Shown: piece after piece, positions 1 through 8,150 of the stretch
Layout: each line of letters begins with the position of its first letter
Numbering within the stretch: position 1 is the stretch's first letter
Origin: Schaalia odontolytica
Lineage (GTDB): Bacteria; Actinomycetota; Actinomycetes; Actinomycetales; Actinomycetaceae
Length of the DNA stretch: 64,000 bases
Direction of reading: 5' to 3'
NCBI RefSeq assembly: GCF_002847525.1
Contig: NZ_PKKM01000006.1
Span: 111,819-175,818 of the forward strand
Position numbers and translations under genes: made by a program
The notes under the pieces: model-generated
The model's input: the letters and a program-made list of their open reading frames with translations, nothing else
Database searches by the model: none
Told to the model about the DNA's origin: nothing

Positions 1-1508
1 ATGCCGCGCCCATCATCGTAAATTGTGATGCGAACGCGCCCGGACTTTCCCTGCCCGGAGACGTCCACGCACACGGTCGCCGCAGTCGCGTGGGCGTGAC
101 GGGCAATGTTCGACAGGCCTTCGCGCACGATTGCGACGACGTCGTCGGAGAGGTCGGGGTCGACGCGTCCGTCGAACTCATCGATGACGACCAGCTCGTT
201 GTCCAGGTCGGAGTTGATGGCGGTCCCGTCGAGGGTAATCACCAGAGACGGCGCAAAACCCAGGGCGGATCGGGTGAGCGAAGACTCGCGGCGAATGCGC
301 TCAACGAGGCCGACTGCCTTGTCGCGTTCGCGCAGATTGTGCACGATCGTGCGAATCTGGCGGACCGCCTCGTCGATGGAGGCGAGGGACGAATCGATGA
401 GCACCTCGACGGAGGCGGGATCTGCCTGGCCGGCTGCGACCTTCTGCTTGGCCGCGTCCAGGGCCATGCCGGTCGCGAAGAGCTGCTGGATGGCGAAGTC
501 GTGCAGGTCGCGCCCGATGCGGTCACGCTCATCGAGCAGCGCTGCCACGTCCTGCGCGTGGCGAGCGGAGGCAAGCTCGAGGGCGAGCGTCGCCTGGGAG
601 GCGAGAGACTCCGCGAGGGAGAGCTCCGAGGCGTCGAACTCCGGGGCACCGATCTGGCGCAGAAGGATGAGCACGCCGGAGGAGACCCCGCGCGAGCGCA
701 GAGGGGCGTAGAGCGCGGAACCAAAGGCCGCCAGCTGCGGCACTCGCATCGTCTGAGCGCGCGACATGGAGTCGACGATCATACCGGTTCCCTCGTGCAG
801 AACACTCATCGCGCGTCCCTCGGGCGGGAAGGTCAGGCCAAGCAGGGTGGAGGCGTTCTTGCCGTCGACGATTTCGGCAGCCCAGGTGTCGCCCACGGAC
901 TGCAGGACGATGATCGCGGTGTCAGCGTGGGAGACCTCGCGCACCGTCTTCGCAATGAGCTCGAGAGCTTCTTCTTCGTCCGCGCCCTCCAGCATCGTCG
1001 TTGTCAGGGACTGGGAGGCGCTAATCCATCGGGCGGTGCGCTTGGAATCCGCATAGAGGTTCGCGTTTTCGACGGCGATCCCGGCCGCGGGGGCCAGGGC
1101 TGCGACCACGGCCGCGTCCTCGTCCGTATAGCCGCCGGGCTTTCCCATCAGGTAGAGGCGCCCGTAGACCTGTTCGTGCACGAGGACGGAGACCCCGAGG
1201 AAGGGCGGGGTGGAGGCGGGCAGATCGATGTCGGGCGCGTCCTGCGGGGAGTTGACGAGGAGCGGTGTGTTGACGGGGATGACCGCCGGAAGTGACTCGG
1301 GCACGGGCGGGGCAGGGTAGGAGTCGTGGTGCTCCAGGCGCAGGGTGGTGGCGCCCCAGGTGTCGAGCACGCACATCGTAGCGTGCGGCGACGAGGTCAG
1401 CGCGCAGGCCTGATCAACGAAGTTCTGCAGTCCCGACTTCAGGTCGAGCGAACTCGTCAGGTCGAGAGCCGCTCGGAGAAGCGTGAAATCCGTGCGTTCG
1501 TGGCTCAT
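1..1508 (-). CDS. GAF-domain sensor histidine kinase, partial (C-terminus beyond window)
   Basis: This is a two-component sensor kinase of the HisKA_3/NarL-partner type. Translating the minus strand from the ATG at 1508 gives at least 502 codons without a stop, and the gene leaves the window at base 1. Two GAF-like regions fill roughly residues 10-330. A phospho-acceptor motif follows at about residues 335-350 (RDLHDFAIQQLF, His in DLHD). An ATPase domain begins with the N-box-like EGLSNIARHAH, and DDGRG is the last thing seen. No membrane segment is visible, so it is probably a soluble DevS/DosS-like sensor. Its ATG overlaps the cydC stop (ATGA), which implies translational coupling with the cytochrome bd assembly genes and suggests a redox, oxygen or NO signal. 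The ligand is inferred, and a heme-binding His cannot be assigned. A response regulator would be expected just left of the window. Confidence 0.88.
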   Translation of the reverse strand, partial: MSHERTDFTLLRAALDLTSSLDLKSGLQNFVDQACALTSSPHATMCVLDTWGATTLRLEHHDSYPAPPVPESLPAVIPVNTPLLVNSPQDAPDIDLPASTPPFLGVSVLVHEQVYGRLYLMGKPGGYTDEDAAVVAALAPAAGIAVENANLYADSKRTARWISASQSLTTTMLEGADEEEALELIAKTVREVSHADTAIIVLQSVGDTWAAEIVDGKNASTLLGLTFPPEGRAMSVLHEGTGMIVDSMSRAQTMRVPQLAAFGSALYAPLRSRGVSSGVLILLRQIGAPEFDASELSLAESLASQATLALELASARHAQDVAALLDERDRIGRDLHDFAIQQLFATGMALDAAKQKVAAGQADPASVEVLIDSSLASIDEAVRQIRTIVHNLRERDKAVGLVERIRRESSLTRSALGFAPSLVITLDGTAINSDLDNELVVIDEFDGRVDPDLSDDVVAIVREGLSNIARHAHATAATVCVDVSGQGKSGRVRITIYDDGRG

Positions 1509-3259
1509 TGTTCCTCCTGCTCGAGAGCCCACTGGTAGGCGGGCAGAGTACGTGTCACGTCCTCGTGCGTGCCCTGCGCGGCGACGCGTGCACAGCCGCC
1601 GGGCTCGGGGGCAGACAGGACGAGGACGTGGTCGGCCTGGTCGAGTGCGCTCAGTCGGTGCGTGACGACCAGGGTAGCGCGGTCAGCGGACGGAGTAAGA
1701 AGCGTTTCCATGAGGCGGTCCGCGGTGGCGGCGTCGAGGTGTTCGGATGCCTCGTCGATCGCCAGGATAGGAGCGGGAGCCGCAAGGGCGCGAGCCATGA
1801 GCAGGCGGCGGCGCTCGCCTCCCGACACCGTCGTTCCACCGGAGCCGATGACCGTGTCGATCCCGTCAGGCAGAGACTCGACCCACTGATCGAGGCCAGC
1901 TCGCGTCAGAAGGTCCGAGGCCTCGTCGCGGGTGAGCGATGCGCGGGCGACGCGCAGGTTCTCGTAGATGGTGGTCGCGAAGACGTGGGCGTCCTCGGCC
2001 GTCATCGTGATGTGGTCGGTGAGCTGGTCGCGGTTCGCTCCCCACGCGGGGACGCCGTTGATGAGAGCGGATCCAGACTTGGGCGGGATCACGCCCGTGA
2101 GCGTTGCCAGCAGCGTGGTCTTCCCGATGCCGGAGGCTCCCACGATGGCCAGGGAAGAACCGGGACGCAGCGTGAGCGAAATGCCGCTGGCCAGCGTCGG
2201 ACCACCCGGCCAGCCGATGGACAGGTCGCGTGCCTCGATGACGGTGTGTCCTTCGGGAATGTCGTGCGGCTCAGGGGTTGCTTCATCCTCGAGAAGGGCA
2301 CAGATGCGGGTCGCAGCCTGGGCGCTTCGCACCAACTGTGCAGCGGCGGGGGTTAGCTCGGCGACTCCCTCGAAAGACGACAGTGGGACAAGGACGATGA
2401 CGGCGAGGAGTACCTGAGCGAGAGCGCCCGATGTGGTCTGTGGAATGCCGATCAGCAGAGCGCCGATGACGGCTGCGCCCATCGCGCACACGTCGAGGCC
2501 TCGAGCCAGCGCAGACAGACGCGCCGAGCGGGCCAGAGCGGCGGACAGGTGGCTCTCGGAGCGAGCGAGAGAGTGCTTCGCGTGGTCGAGAGTACCCGCC
2601 AGTGACAGCTCGGTGGCGCCCTCCAGCACCGCGAGTGTGGTGGCGGCAATGTCGGTGCGGGCCTGCGCCCCCTGCGATTCTGCGAGTCGAACCGATCGCG
2701 CGATCAGCGCGGGCGCCACGATGCCGGAGATAATGAGAGCACAGGCGAGAATTGCCCCAGCGGCGGGAGAAATGACGGTGACGACACCAACCGTTCCCAC
2801 GCCCACGATGGCAGCGACGAGGGAGGGGAGCAGCGTCTTGACGACGACGTTTCCCACCTCGTCGACGTCTGAGCCGGCGCGTGTCATGAGGTCGCCGCGT
2901 CGCAGTGTTGTCAGCGTTGCCGTCGGGGCCTCGGACAGTCGATCGTAGAGGTTACCGCGCAGCGCGTCCATGCCCGCCAATGCGACCTTGTGCGAGGCGA
3001 GACGGGAGAGGTAGCGGGCAAGCGCGCGCGAGACGCCAAACAGTCGCACCGCGGTGGCGGCGACGGTCAGATACAGGACGGGAGGCTGCTGGGATGCGCG
3101 AGCAATCAGCCATGCGGCGGTGCCGCCGAGCGCGATGGCCGATCCGAGGGCCGTGACACCGAGGAGCAGCGAGAGAACAAACCCGGAGCGCGACACCTGG
3201 AGCATGGAGATACAGCGGCGCAGTGCGGCCGACTCAGTGCGGGTCAGGAAGAGGTTCAT
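1505..3259 (-). CDS. cydC: CydC, thiol reductant ABC exporter subunit
   Basis: This is one half of the heterodimeric CydDC ABC exporter, which moves cysteine or glutathione-type thiols out of the cytoplasm and is needed to mature cytochrome bd. The 584 aa product has an N-terminal six-helix type-1 transmembrane domain (about residues 15-310) and a C-terminal nucleotide-binding domain. The latter carries Walker A GASGIGKTT, signature VSGGERRRL and Walker B LAIDEASEHLD. The Walker B acid is followed by A rather than P, a small deviation from the usual DEP. The ATG at 3259 overlaps the cydD stop (ATGA), and the stop overlaps the kinase start. Assignment as CydC rather than CydD rests on gene order (cydD then cydC) and on the weaker conservation of the motifs. 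Confidence 0.93.
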   Translation of the reverse strand: MNLFLTRTESAALRRCISMLQVSRSGFVLSLLLGVTALGSAIALGGTAAWLIARASQQPPVLYLTVAATAVRLFGVSRALARYLSRLASHKVALAGMDALRGNLYDRLSEAPTATLTTLRRGDLMTRAGSDVDEVGNVVVKTLLPSLVAAIVGVGTVGVVTVISPAAGAILACALIISGIVAPALIARSVRLAESQGAQARTDIAATTLAVLEGATELSLAGTLDHAKHSLARSESHLSAALARSARLSALARGLDVCAMGAAVIGALLIGIPQTTSGALAQVLLAVIVLVPLSSFEGVAELTPAAAQLVRSAQAATRICALLEDEATPEPHDIPEGHTVIEARDLSIGWPGGPTLASGISLTLRPGSSLAIVGASGIGKTTLLATLTGVIPPKSGSALINGVPAWGANRDQLTDHITMTAEDAHVFATTIYENLRVARASLTRDEASDLLTRAGLDQWVESLPDGIDTVIGSGGTTVSGGERRRLLMARALAAPAPILAIDEASEHLDAATADRLMETLLTPSADRATLVVTHRLSALDQADHVLVLSAPEPGGCARVAAQGTHEDVTRTLPAYQWALEQEEQ

Positions 3260-4932
3260 GCGTGTGCCTCCTCGTCGGCGGCGGAGCGGACGGCAATGAC
3301 GGAGTCGGCGGCCTCCATCATGGCTGCGCGGTGGGCGATGACGATCACGGTGCGTCCCTCGCGGCGCATGTCATCGATAGCGCGTACGACGGTCTCCTCA
3401 CTGAGGGCATCGAGGTGGGCGGTCGGTTCATCAAGAATGACGAGCTGGGAGTGGGCGGCGAGGGCGCGCGTGAGGGCCAGGCGCTGGCGCTGGCCAACGG
3501 ACAGGCCAACACCGCCGGTGCCGATCGTGGTTTTCCACCCGTCGGGAGTGGTGGCCAGGACGGTGTCAAAGCCGGTAGCCGCTGCTGCAGTCTCGAGGTC
3601 CTCGAGGGGCAGACCACCCATGTTGTCCAGGATTGTGCCCGGCACGAGGGTGGGGGACTGGGGAACCCAGGAGATCTGATCACGCCAGGAGGTGGGATCA
3701 ATGTCTGACAGCGCAATTCCCTCGTCGTTGGAGGCCGAGGCCGTCTGGCGCAGGATGATGCGACCCGCATCCGGGGTCATATCGGCCAGCAGGCAGGCGA
3801 CGATTGTCGACTTTCCGGCACCCGAGGGGCCGGATAGCGCCGTCACGATGCCGGGAGCGATGATGCCCGAGGTCGGGGCGGGGGCCCAGGCGCCGCGCGC
3901 ACGCACGCCGACACCGTCCAGCACGATCTGCGTGGAAGAGAGGTCGGGGCAGGTCGCAGCACCGGGGGAGTCGACCGACTCAGCCTCTTCGATGATGTCG
4001 AAGGCTGCGCGCGAGGCCGTGACGCCGTTTGCGGAGGCGTGGAACTGGGCGCCGACCTGACGCAGCGGCTCGAAGACTTCGGGTGCCAGCATGATGACTG
4101 CGAGGCCGTGGAACAGTGAGATGTTACCGAACACGAGGCGCATGCCGACCTCGACGGCGACAAGAGCCACCGACAGGGTCGTGAGGAATTCCAGGACGCC
4201 GCCCGAGAGGAAAGCGACACGCAGGGTTGCCATCGTGGCCTTCGTGTTCGCCGCTCCAAGAGCACGCAGGTGGGTGCGCGGGGCCTTTTCTCGTCCGAGG
4301 GCCCGCAACGTCGGCAGTCCAGACATGAGGTCGAGGAGCTGGGCGGTCAGGCGCTTCATCGACGCGAGTTTGTCCTCCGAGGCTGCCTGCGTGAAACGCC
4401 CGATGAGGATCATGAAAATCGGGATGAGCGGGATAACGAGGAGCGCGATGAGCGCCGACCAGAAGTCGAGGAGAAGAATGACGCCGAGCGCTGCCGGAGT
4501 CACGGTGCAGACGAGAACCAGCTGCGGCAGGAAAGAGACGAAGTAGGGGCGCAGATCCTCCAAGCCGGTCGACAGCAGCGTCGTCGTTTCAGCGCCGTTC
4601 GTCGCCCGCCAACGCGGGCCGAGAGCAATGCTTGCGTCGACGACGCGTCCGCGCAGCTCGGACACTGCTGCTGCCGCCGCACGCGTACTGACGGCCTCAC
4701 GAGCAGCGACGACAAGTGCGCGACAGACAAAGACAGCCGCGATGCCACCGATGATAGGGAGGACGTCGCGCAGGGTTGCGCTGCCCGAGACGACGGGGGA
4801 GAGGGCCGCGGAAATGAGCAACGCTTGGGCGAGCACGAGCAATGCCGTGATCGTTCCCAGAAGGGCTGTCAATGCGATGGGCCCACGGGCTGAGCGGGCA
4901 TAACGCAACAAACGAGGATCAAAGGGACGCAC
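3256..4932 (-). CDS. cydD: CydD, thiol reductant ABC exporter subunit
   Basis: This is the partner of CydC in the thiol exporter required for cytochrome bd assembly. The 558 aa product has a type-1 ABC transmembrane domain (about residues 15-310) and an ATPase domain with Walker A GPSGAGKST, signature LSVGQRQRLALTRAL and Walker B LVILDEPTAHLD. The start is GTG at 4932. No Shine-Dalgarno sequence precedes it, but a -10-like CACAAT lies about 6 bases upstream, so a leaderless transcript is possible. A hairpin at 5003-5037 separates it from cydB, so cydDC may be expressed both by read-through from cydAB and from its own start. Confidence 0.93.
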   Translation of the reverse strand: MRPFDPRLLRYARSARGPIALTALLGTITALLVLAQALLISAALSPVVSGSATLRDVLPIIGGIAAVFVCRALVVAAREAVSTRAAAAAVSELRGRVVDASIALGPRWRATNGAETTTLLSTGLEDLRPYFVSFLPQLVLVCTVTPAALGVILLLDFWSALIALLVIPLIPIFMILIGRFTQAASEDKLASMKRLTAQLLDLMSGLPTLRALGREKAPRTHLRALGAANTKATMATLRVAFLSGGVLEFLTTLSVALVAVEVGMRLVFGNISLFHGLAVIMLAPEVFEPLRQVGAQFHASANGVTASRAAFDIIEEAESVDSPGAATCPDLSSTQIVLDGVGVRARGAWAPAPTSGIIAPGIVTALSGPSGAGKSTIVACLLADMTPDAGRIILRQTASASNDEGIALSDIDPTSWRDQISWVPQSPTLVPGTILDNMGGLPLEDLETAAAATGFDTVLATTPDGWKTTIGTGGVGLSVGQRQRLALTRALAAHSQLVILDEPTAHLDALSEETVVRAIDDMRREGRTVIVIAHRAAMMEAADSVIAVRSAADEEAHA

Positions 4933-5002
4933 GTATCTATTGTGCCTGAAAAAGCCTCGTCATGGGCCAAAGGTCCCCGCCCTGAGCGCGCGGCGTAGAC
5001 GA

Positions 5003-5037
5003 ATGCGCCCGGCCCCTGCGTGAGGGACCGGGCGCAT
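5003..5037 (-). terminator. Hairpin between cydB and cydD
   Basis: Arms ATGCGCCCGG (5003-5012) and CCGGGCGCAT (5028-5037) pair perfectly, and inner CCCCT/AGGGA bases can extend the stem. It lies just after the cydB stop on the minus strand. There is no strong U-run, so it may be a partial terminator or a processing/stability element that sets the cydAB to cydDC ratio. Confidence 0.6.
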
Positions 5038-5052
5038 CTATCAGCGAGGAGG

Positions 5053-6174
5053 TCAGCCAGCGAGGAAGTTTTCGCCGACGCGAACCTTCTTGAGGAGCAG
5101 ACCCGTCTGCGTCTTGACGTCCTCGGCACCCACGCGAGCGCGGAACATCCAGTAGGACCAGAAGACGTAGACCAGGACGATCGGCAGCAGGCAGACCGTG
5201 ACGATCGTCATGACGGTCAGCGTGGAGGTCGTCGACGAGGCCTGATCAATCGTCAGCGAGTACGCCGGGTTGATCGAGGACTTCTGGACGGCGGGGGCCA
5301 TCGAGGAGAAGACCCACGCGACAGCGCCGGCGATTGCGACGGAGGAGGCCACGAAGGACCAGCCCTCACGACGCAGCGACGCCTGAGACAGAGCGGTCGA
5401 GGCGATGATTGCGAGCGCGGCGACCACGAGCGGGATCCACGCCAGAACGTTCGTCGTGTAGACGAACTGGCCCCAGATCAGCCACGCGGCGGCCAGGACG
5501 GTCGCGGCGATCGTCGCAGGAGCGGCAATCGCGTTGGCGCGGTCGCGCACCTCGCCCGTCGTCTTGAGCGCCAGGAACTGAGCGCCGTGAGCCAGGCACA
5601 CGGCCATGACAGCCAGGCCACCCAGGATCGTGTAGGGGGTCAGCAGCGAGAAGAAACCGCCGGTCAGCTGGTGGGTCGCGCCCGCGAGGGACTGATCCAC
5701 CAGAGTCGGGTCGATGACGGTGCCGGTAGCAACGTCGACGACCTCGATCTTCATGCCCTGCACGAAGTTAGCGAAGGCAACGCCGAGCAGGATCGGAACG
5801 AGCCACGCGCTGATCGTGTGCGCCCAGTCCCACGCGTGACGCCACTGTTCGGTGGCGACCTTGGAACGCCACTCGAGGGCCATGACGCGGATGATCAGGC
5901 AGACGAGAATCAGGAAGAGGGCGAGGTACATGCCCGAGAACATGGTCGCGTACCACTCGGGGAACGCAGCGAAGGTGGCGCCACCGGCGGTGAGCAGCCA
6001 GACCTCGTTACCGTCCCAGTGGGGGCCGATCGTGCGCACGGTCTGGGTGCGCTCACGGTCGCCCTTGGCGACGAAGGGGAGGAGCATGCCGACACCGAAG
6101 TCGAAGCCCTCGAGAATCAGGTAGACCGTCCACAGAACGGCGATGAGAACGAACCACAGGATAGACAGAGTCAT
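5053..6174 (-). CDS. cydB: CydB, cytochrome bd ubiquinol/menaquinol oxidase subunit II
   Basis: This is the second core subunit of cytochrome bd oxidase, an inner-membrane quinol:O2 oxidoreductase with high oxygen affinity. The 373 aa protein starts MTLSILWFVLIAV. It carries the LEGFDFGVG motif in the first helix, then GPHWDGNEVW at about residues 50-59, and has about eight hydrophobic segments, all as in the CydB family. The ATG at 6174 was chosen over an upstream in-frame start because the homologous N-terminus begins there and GAGAGGAAC precedes it at good spacing. It is 14 bases downstream of cydA. Confidence 0.96.
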   Translation of the reverse strand: MTLSILWFVLIAVLWTVYLILEGFDFGVGMLLPFVAKGDRERTQTVRTIGPHWDGNEVWLLTAGGATFAAFPEWYATMFSGMYLALFLILVCLIIRVMALEWRSKVATEQWRHAWDWAHTISAWLVPILLGVAFANFVQGMKIEVVDVATGTVIDPTLVDQSLAGATHQLTGGFFSLLTPYTILGGLAVMAVCLAHGAQFLALKTTGEVRDRANAIAAPATIAATVLAAAWLIWGQFVYTTNVLAWIPLVVAALAIIASTALSQASLRREGWSFVASSVAIAGAVAWVFSSMAPAVQKSSINPAYSLTIDQASSTTSTLTVMTIVTVCLLPIVLVYVFWSYWMFRARVGAEDVKTQTGLLLKKVRVGENFLAG

Positions 6175-6188
6175 GATCGGTGTTCCTC

Positions 6189-7736
6189 TCAGTAGCCGAA
6201 GGACAGGTCGGTCGGAGCCTCGTCCTCGGCCTTGTCGGCCTTGGTCGAGTGGATGCCCTCGACGGCGTAGCGCTTCATGAGGATGTACCACATGACGCCG
6301 AGGACGCCGTACAGCAGGGTGAACAGGATGAGCGAGGTGAGCATCTGGCCAGCGGGAACGTTGGGGGAGATGCCCATGTCGGTCATCATGTTGACGGAGC
6401 CGAGGTCAGAGCCCATCGACAGGGCCTGCAGGTTCGGGACGACAACCCACGGCTGACGACCCATCTCGGTGAAGATCCAGCCGAAGGAAGCGGCTGCGAA
6501 GGGCAGGGGGAGGTTGACCAGGGCGAGGACGCTCAGCCACTTGTTGGACGAGGTACGACCGCCGCGGGTGGCCCACAGGCCCCATGCCGCCAGCAGGAAG
6601 GCCAGCATGCCCAGGCCGATCATGAAGCGGAACGACCAGAAGGCGACCATCTGCGGAGGACGGAAGTCGTACTGCGAGGCGTCGCCGTACTTGGCGGTGA
6701 AGTTCGGATCGGAGTTGAGCAGTTCCACCATGCGCTCCTGAACGTCCGCGACACCCTCAGAGGTGGCGGTGAAGGAGTTGTGCGACATGAAGGAGGCAAC
6801 GCCGGGAACCTTGATGAACTGCGTGGGCTGTGCGCCGTCGTCACCGAGGGGGCAGGAGCCGAACTGGGCGATCGTGAAGGCCGCGCCCTCGGTGTCCACA
6901 CAGATGCCTTCGGCAGCGGCCATCTTCATGGGCTGAACCTCGACCATCTCCTGGCCCTGAATGTGGCCGGAGGCGGCGGTGCCGAGGCCGCCGATGAGGA
7001 CGGCGGTCAGGCCGAAGCGGGCGATCGGGCGCCAGATGTCACGCGACTGAGCCATGGCCTCGTCGGAACCCTCGCGGGCGGTGCGCACCATCCACCAGAT
7101 GGAGATGCCGGCAACGAAGGAGCCGGCGACCAGCCAGGCGGAGGTGATGACGTGTGCGTATTCGCTCAGGTACACGCCGGAGGTGATGAGCTCCATGAAG
7201 CCGCTGACGCCGTCGAGCTCGGCGCGGCCGGTCTCGGGGTTGAAGCGAGCGCCCACGGGGTGCTGCATCCACGCGTTGGCCGCGAGGATCCAGGCCGCGG
7301 AGAACATGGTGCCCAGGGCGACACACCAGATCGTCAGCAGGTGCATGCCCTTGGAGAGGCGGCCCCAGCCGAAGATCCACAGGCCCAGGAAGGTGGACTC
7401 GAGGAAGAAGGCGAGGAGGGCCTCAACGGCCAGGGGAGCGCCGAAGATGTCACCGACGAAACGGGAGTATTCGGACCAGTTCATGCCGAACTGGAACTCC
7501 TGCACGATACCGGTGGCGACACCGAGCGCGAAGTTGATGAGGAGGAGCTTGCCAAAGAAGCGGGTTGCTTGCAGCCAGTATTCCTTGCCGGTGCGGTGCC
7601 ACGCGGTCTGCATGATGGCAACCAGCAGGGACAGGCCGATCGTCAGCGGCACGAGGACGAAGTGGTAGACGGTGGTAACACCGAACTGCCATCGTCCGAC
7701 GGTGACCGCGTCAAGCGCTGTCTGCGCGAGGGTCAT
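6189..7736 (-). CDS. cydA: CydA, cytochrome bd oxidase subunit I
   Basis: This heme-bearing subunit of cytochrome bd oxidizes menaquinol and reduces O2 to water. The 515 aa product has the conserved GRWQFG at residues 14-19 and His25, the heme b595/d-side ligand equivalent of E. coli His19. It also has the conserved Q-E-F-Q-F-G segment, QHPVG, an EYAHVITSAW His that fits the heme b558 ligand, and the quinol-site sequence EMGRQPW. Its length suggests the short Q-loop form usual in Gram-positives. The start at 7736 (MTLAQTALDAV) fits family alignments and has AGAAGG upstream; an in-frame start at 7784 adds 16 unlikely residues. It is the first gene of the cyd block. Confidence 0.97.
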   Translation of the reverse strand: MTLAQTALDAVTVGRWQFGVTTVYHFVLVPLTIGLSLLVAIMQTAWHRTGKEYWLQATRFFGKLLLINFALGVATGIVQEFQFGMNWSEYSRFVGDIFGAPLAVEALLAFFLESTFLGLWIFGWGRLSKGMHLLTIWCVALGTMFSAAWILAANAWMQHPVGARFNPETGRAELDGVSGFMELITSGVYLSEYAHVITSAWLVAGSFVAGISIWWMVRTAREGSDEAMAQSRDIWRPIARFGLTAVLIGGLGTAASGHIQGQEMVEVQPMKMAAAEGICVDTEGAAFTIAQFGSCPLGDDGAQPTQFIKVPGVASFMSHNSFTATSEGVADVQERMVELLNSDPNFTAKYGDASQYDFRPPQMVAFWSFRFMIGLGMLAFLLAAWGLWATRGGRTSSNKWLSVLALVNLPLPFAAASFGWIFTEMGRQPWVVVPNLQALSMGSDLGSVNMMTDMGISPNVPAGQMLTSLILFTLLYGVLGVMWYILMKRYAVEGIHSTKADKAEDEAPTDLSFGY

Positions 7737-7872
7737 GATGGGACCTTCTCGTGTTGGGATTGGGGTCGATTGTCCCGTGTCCAAAGTCCGTGGGACCTAT
7801 GTCACGGGTTGGTATTAATGTAGCCCAAAAGTGAGATGCTCAGTGGTTGAAATGCCGGTTCTGAGGCGCTTT

Positions 7873-7888
7873 TGTGACATATGTGTCC
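7873..7888. promoter_or_regulatory. Candidate regulator site in the cydA/rne divergent region
   Basis: TGTGA-N6-TGTCC at 7873-7888 contains the imperfect palindrome GACATATGTGTC. The same octamer, GTGACATA, recurs inverted nearer cydA as TATGTCAC at about 7799-7806. The left half matches a CRP/FNR half-site and the right half is poor. Control of cydA is plausible, since related actinobacteria use CRP-like proteins there, but this is inference. The whole 7737-8150 gap is otherwise non-coding. Confidence 0.25.
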
Positions 7889-8053
7889 GATTATTTTTTA
7901 CGGGTTTATCCAATAGATTTTTGCTGGTCTCGCGTTGTTCTGATCACCCTGTCGTCGATGGATCGTTGTGTTGTGCGACAATAGGGGGTGAATGGATGTC
8001 ACGGGAGTGCCCCCGTGACGAGAGCCGAGCGATGACGTCTTCATGAGCCGCCG

Positions 8054-8099
8054 GCAGCTGCGCAACTGCGCTCCACTAGGTTTCCGCCCCTTGCGGGCG
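8054..8099 (+). promoter_or_regulatory. Structured RNA leader upstream of RNase E/G
   Basis: Two potential hairpins precede the gene. One is a near-perfect palindrome, GCAGCTGCGCAACTGC, at 8054-8069, and the other is CGCCC-CTTGC-GGGCG at 8085-8099. They end about 50 bases before the GTG start. RNase E genes in other bacteria regulate themselves through their 5' leader. Whether this one does is inference. Confidence 0.35.
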
Positions 8100-8150
8100 A
8101 TGAAAAAGGGTGCGTCCAGGCACGGGGTGCGCGCCCACCATTGGAGAATC

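Noticed and set aside
3256..4932. Reading CydD/CydC as a multidrug exporter pair
   Set aside because: Gene order directly after cydAB and the ATGA overlaps fit the thiol exporter needed for cytochrome bd.
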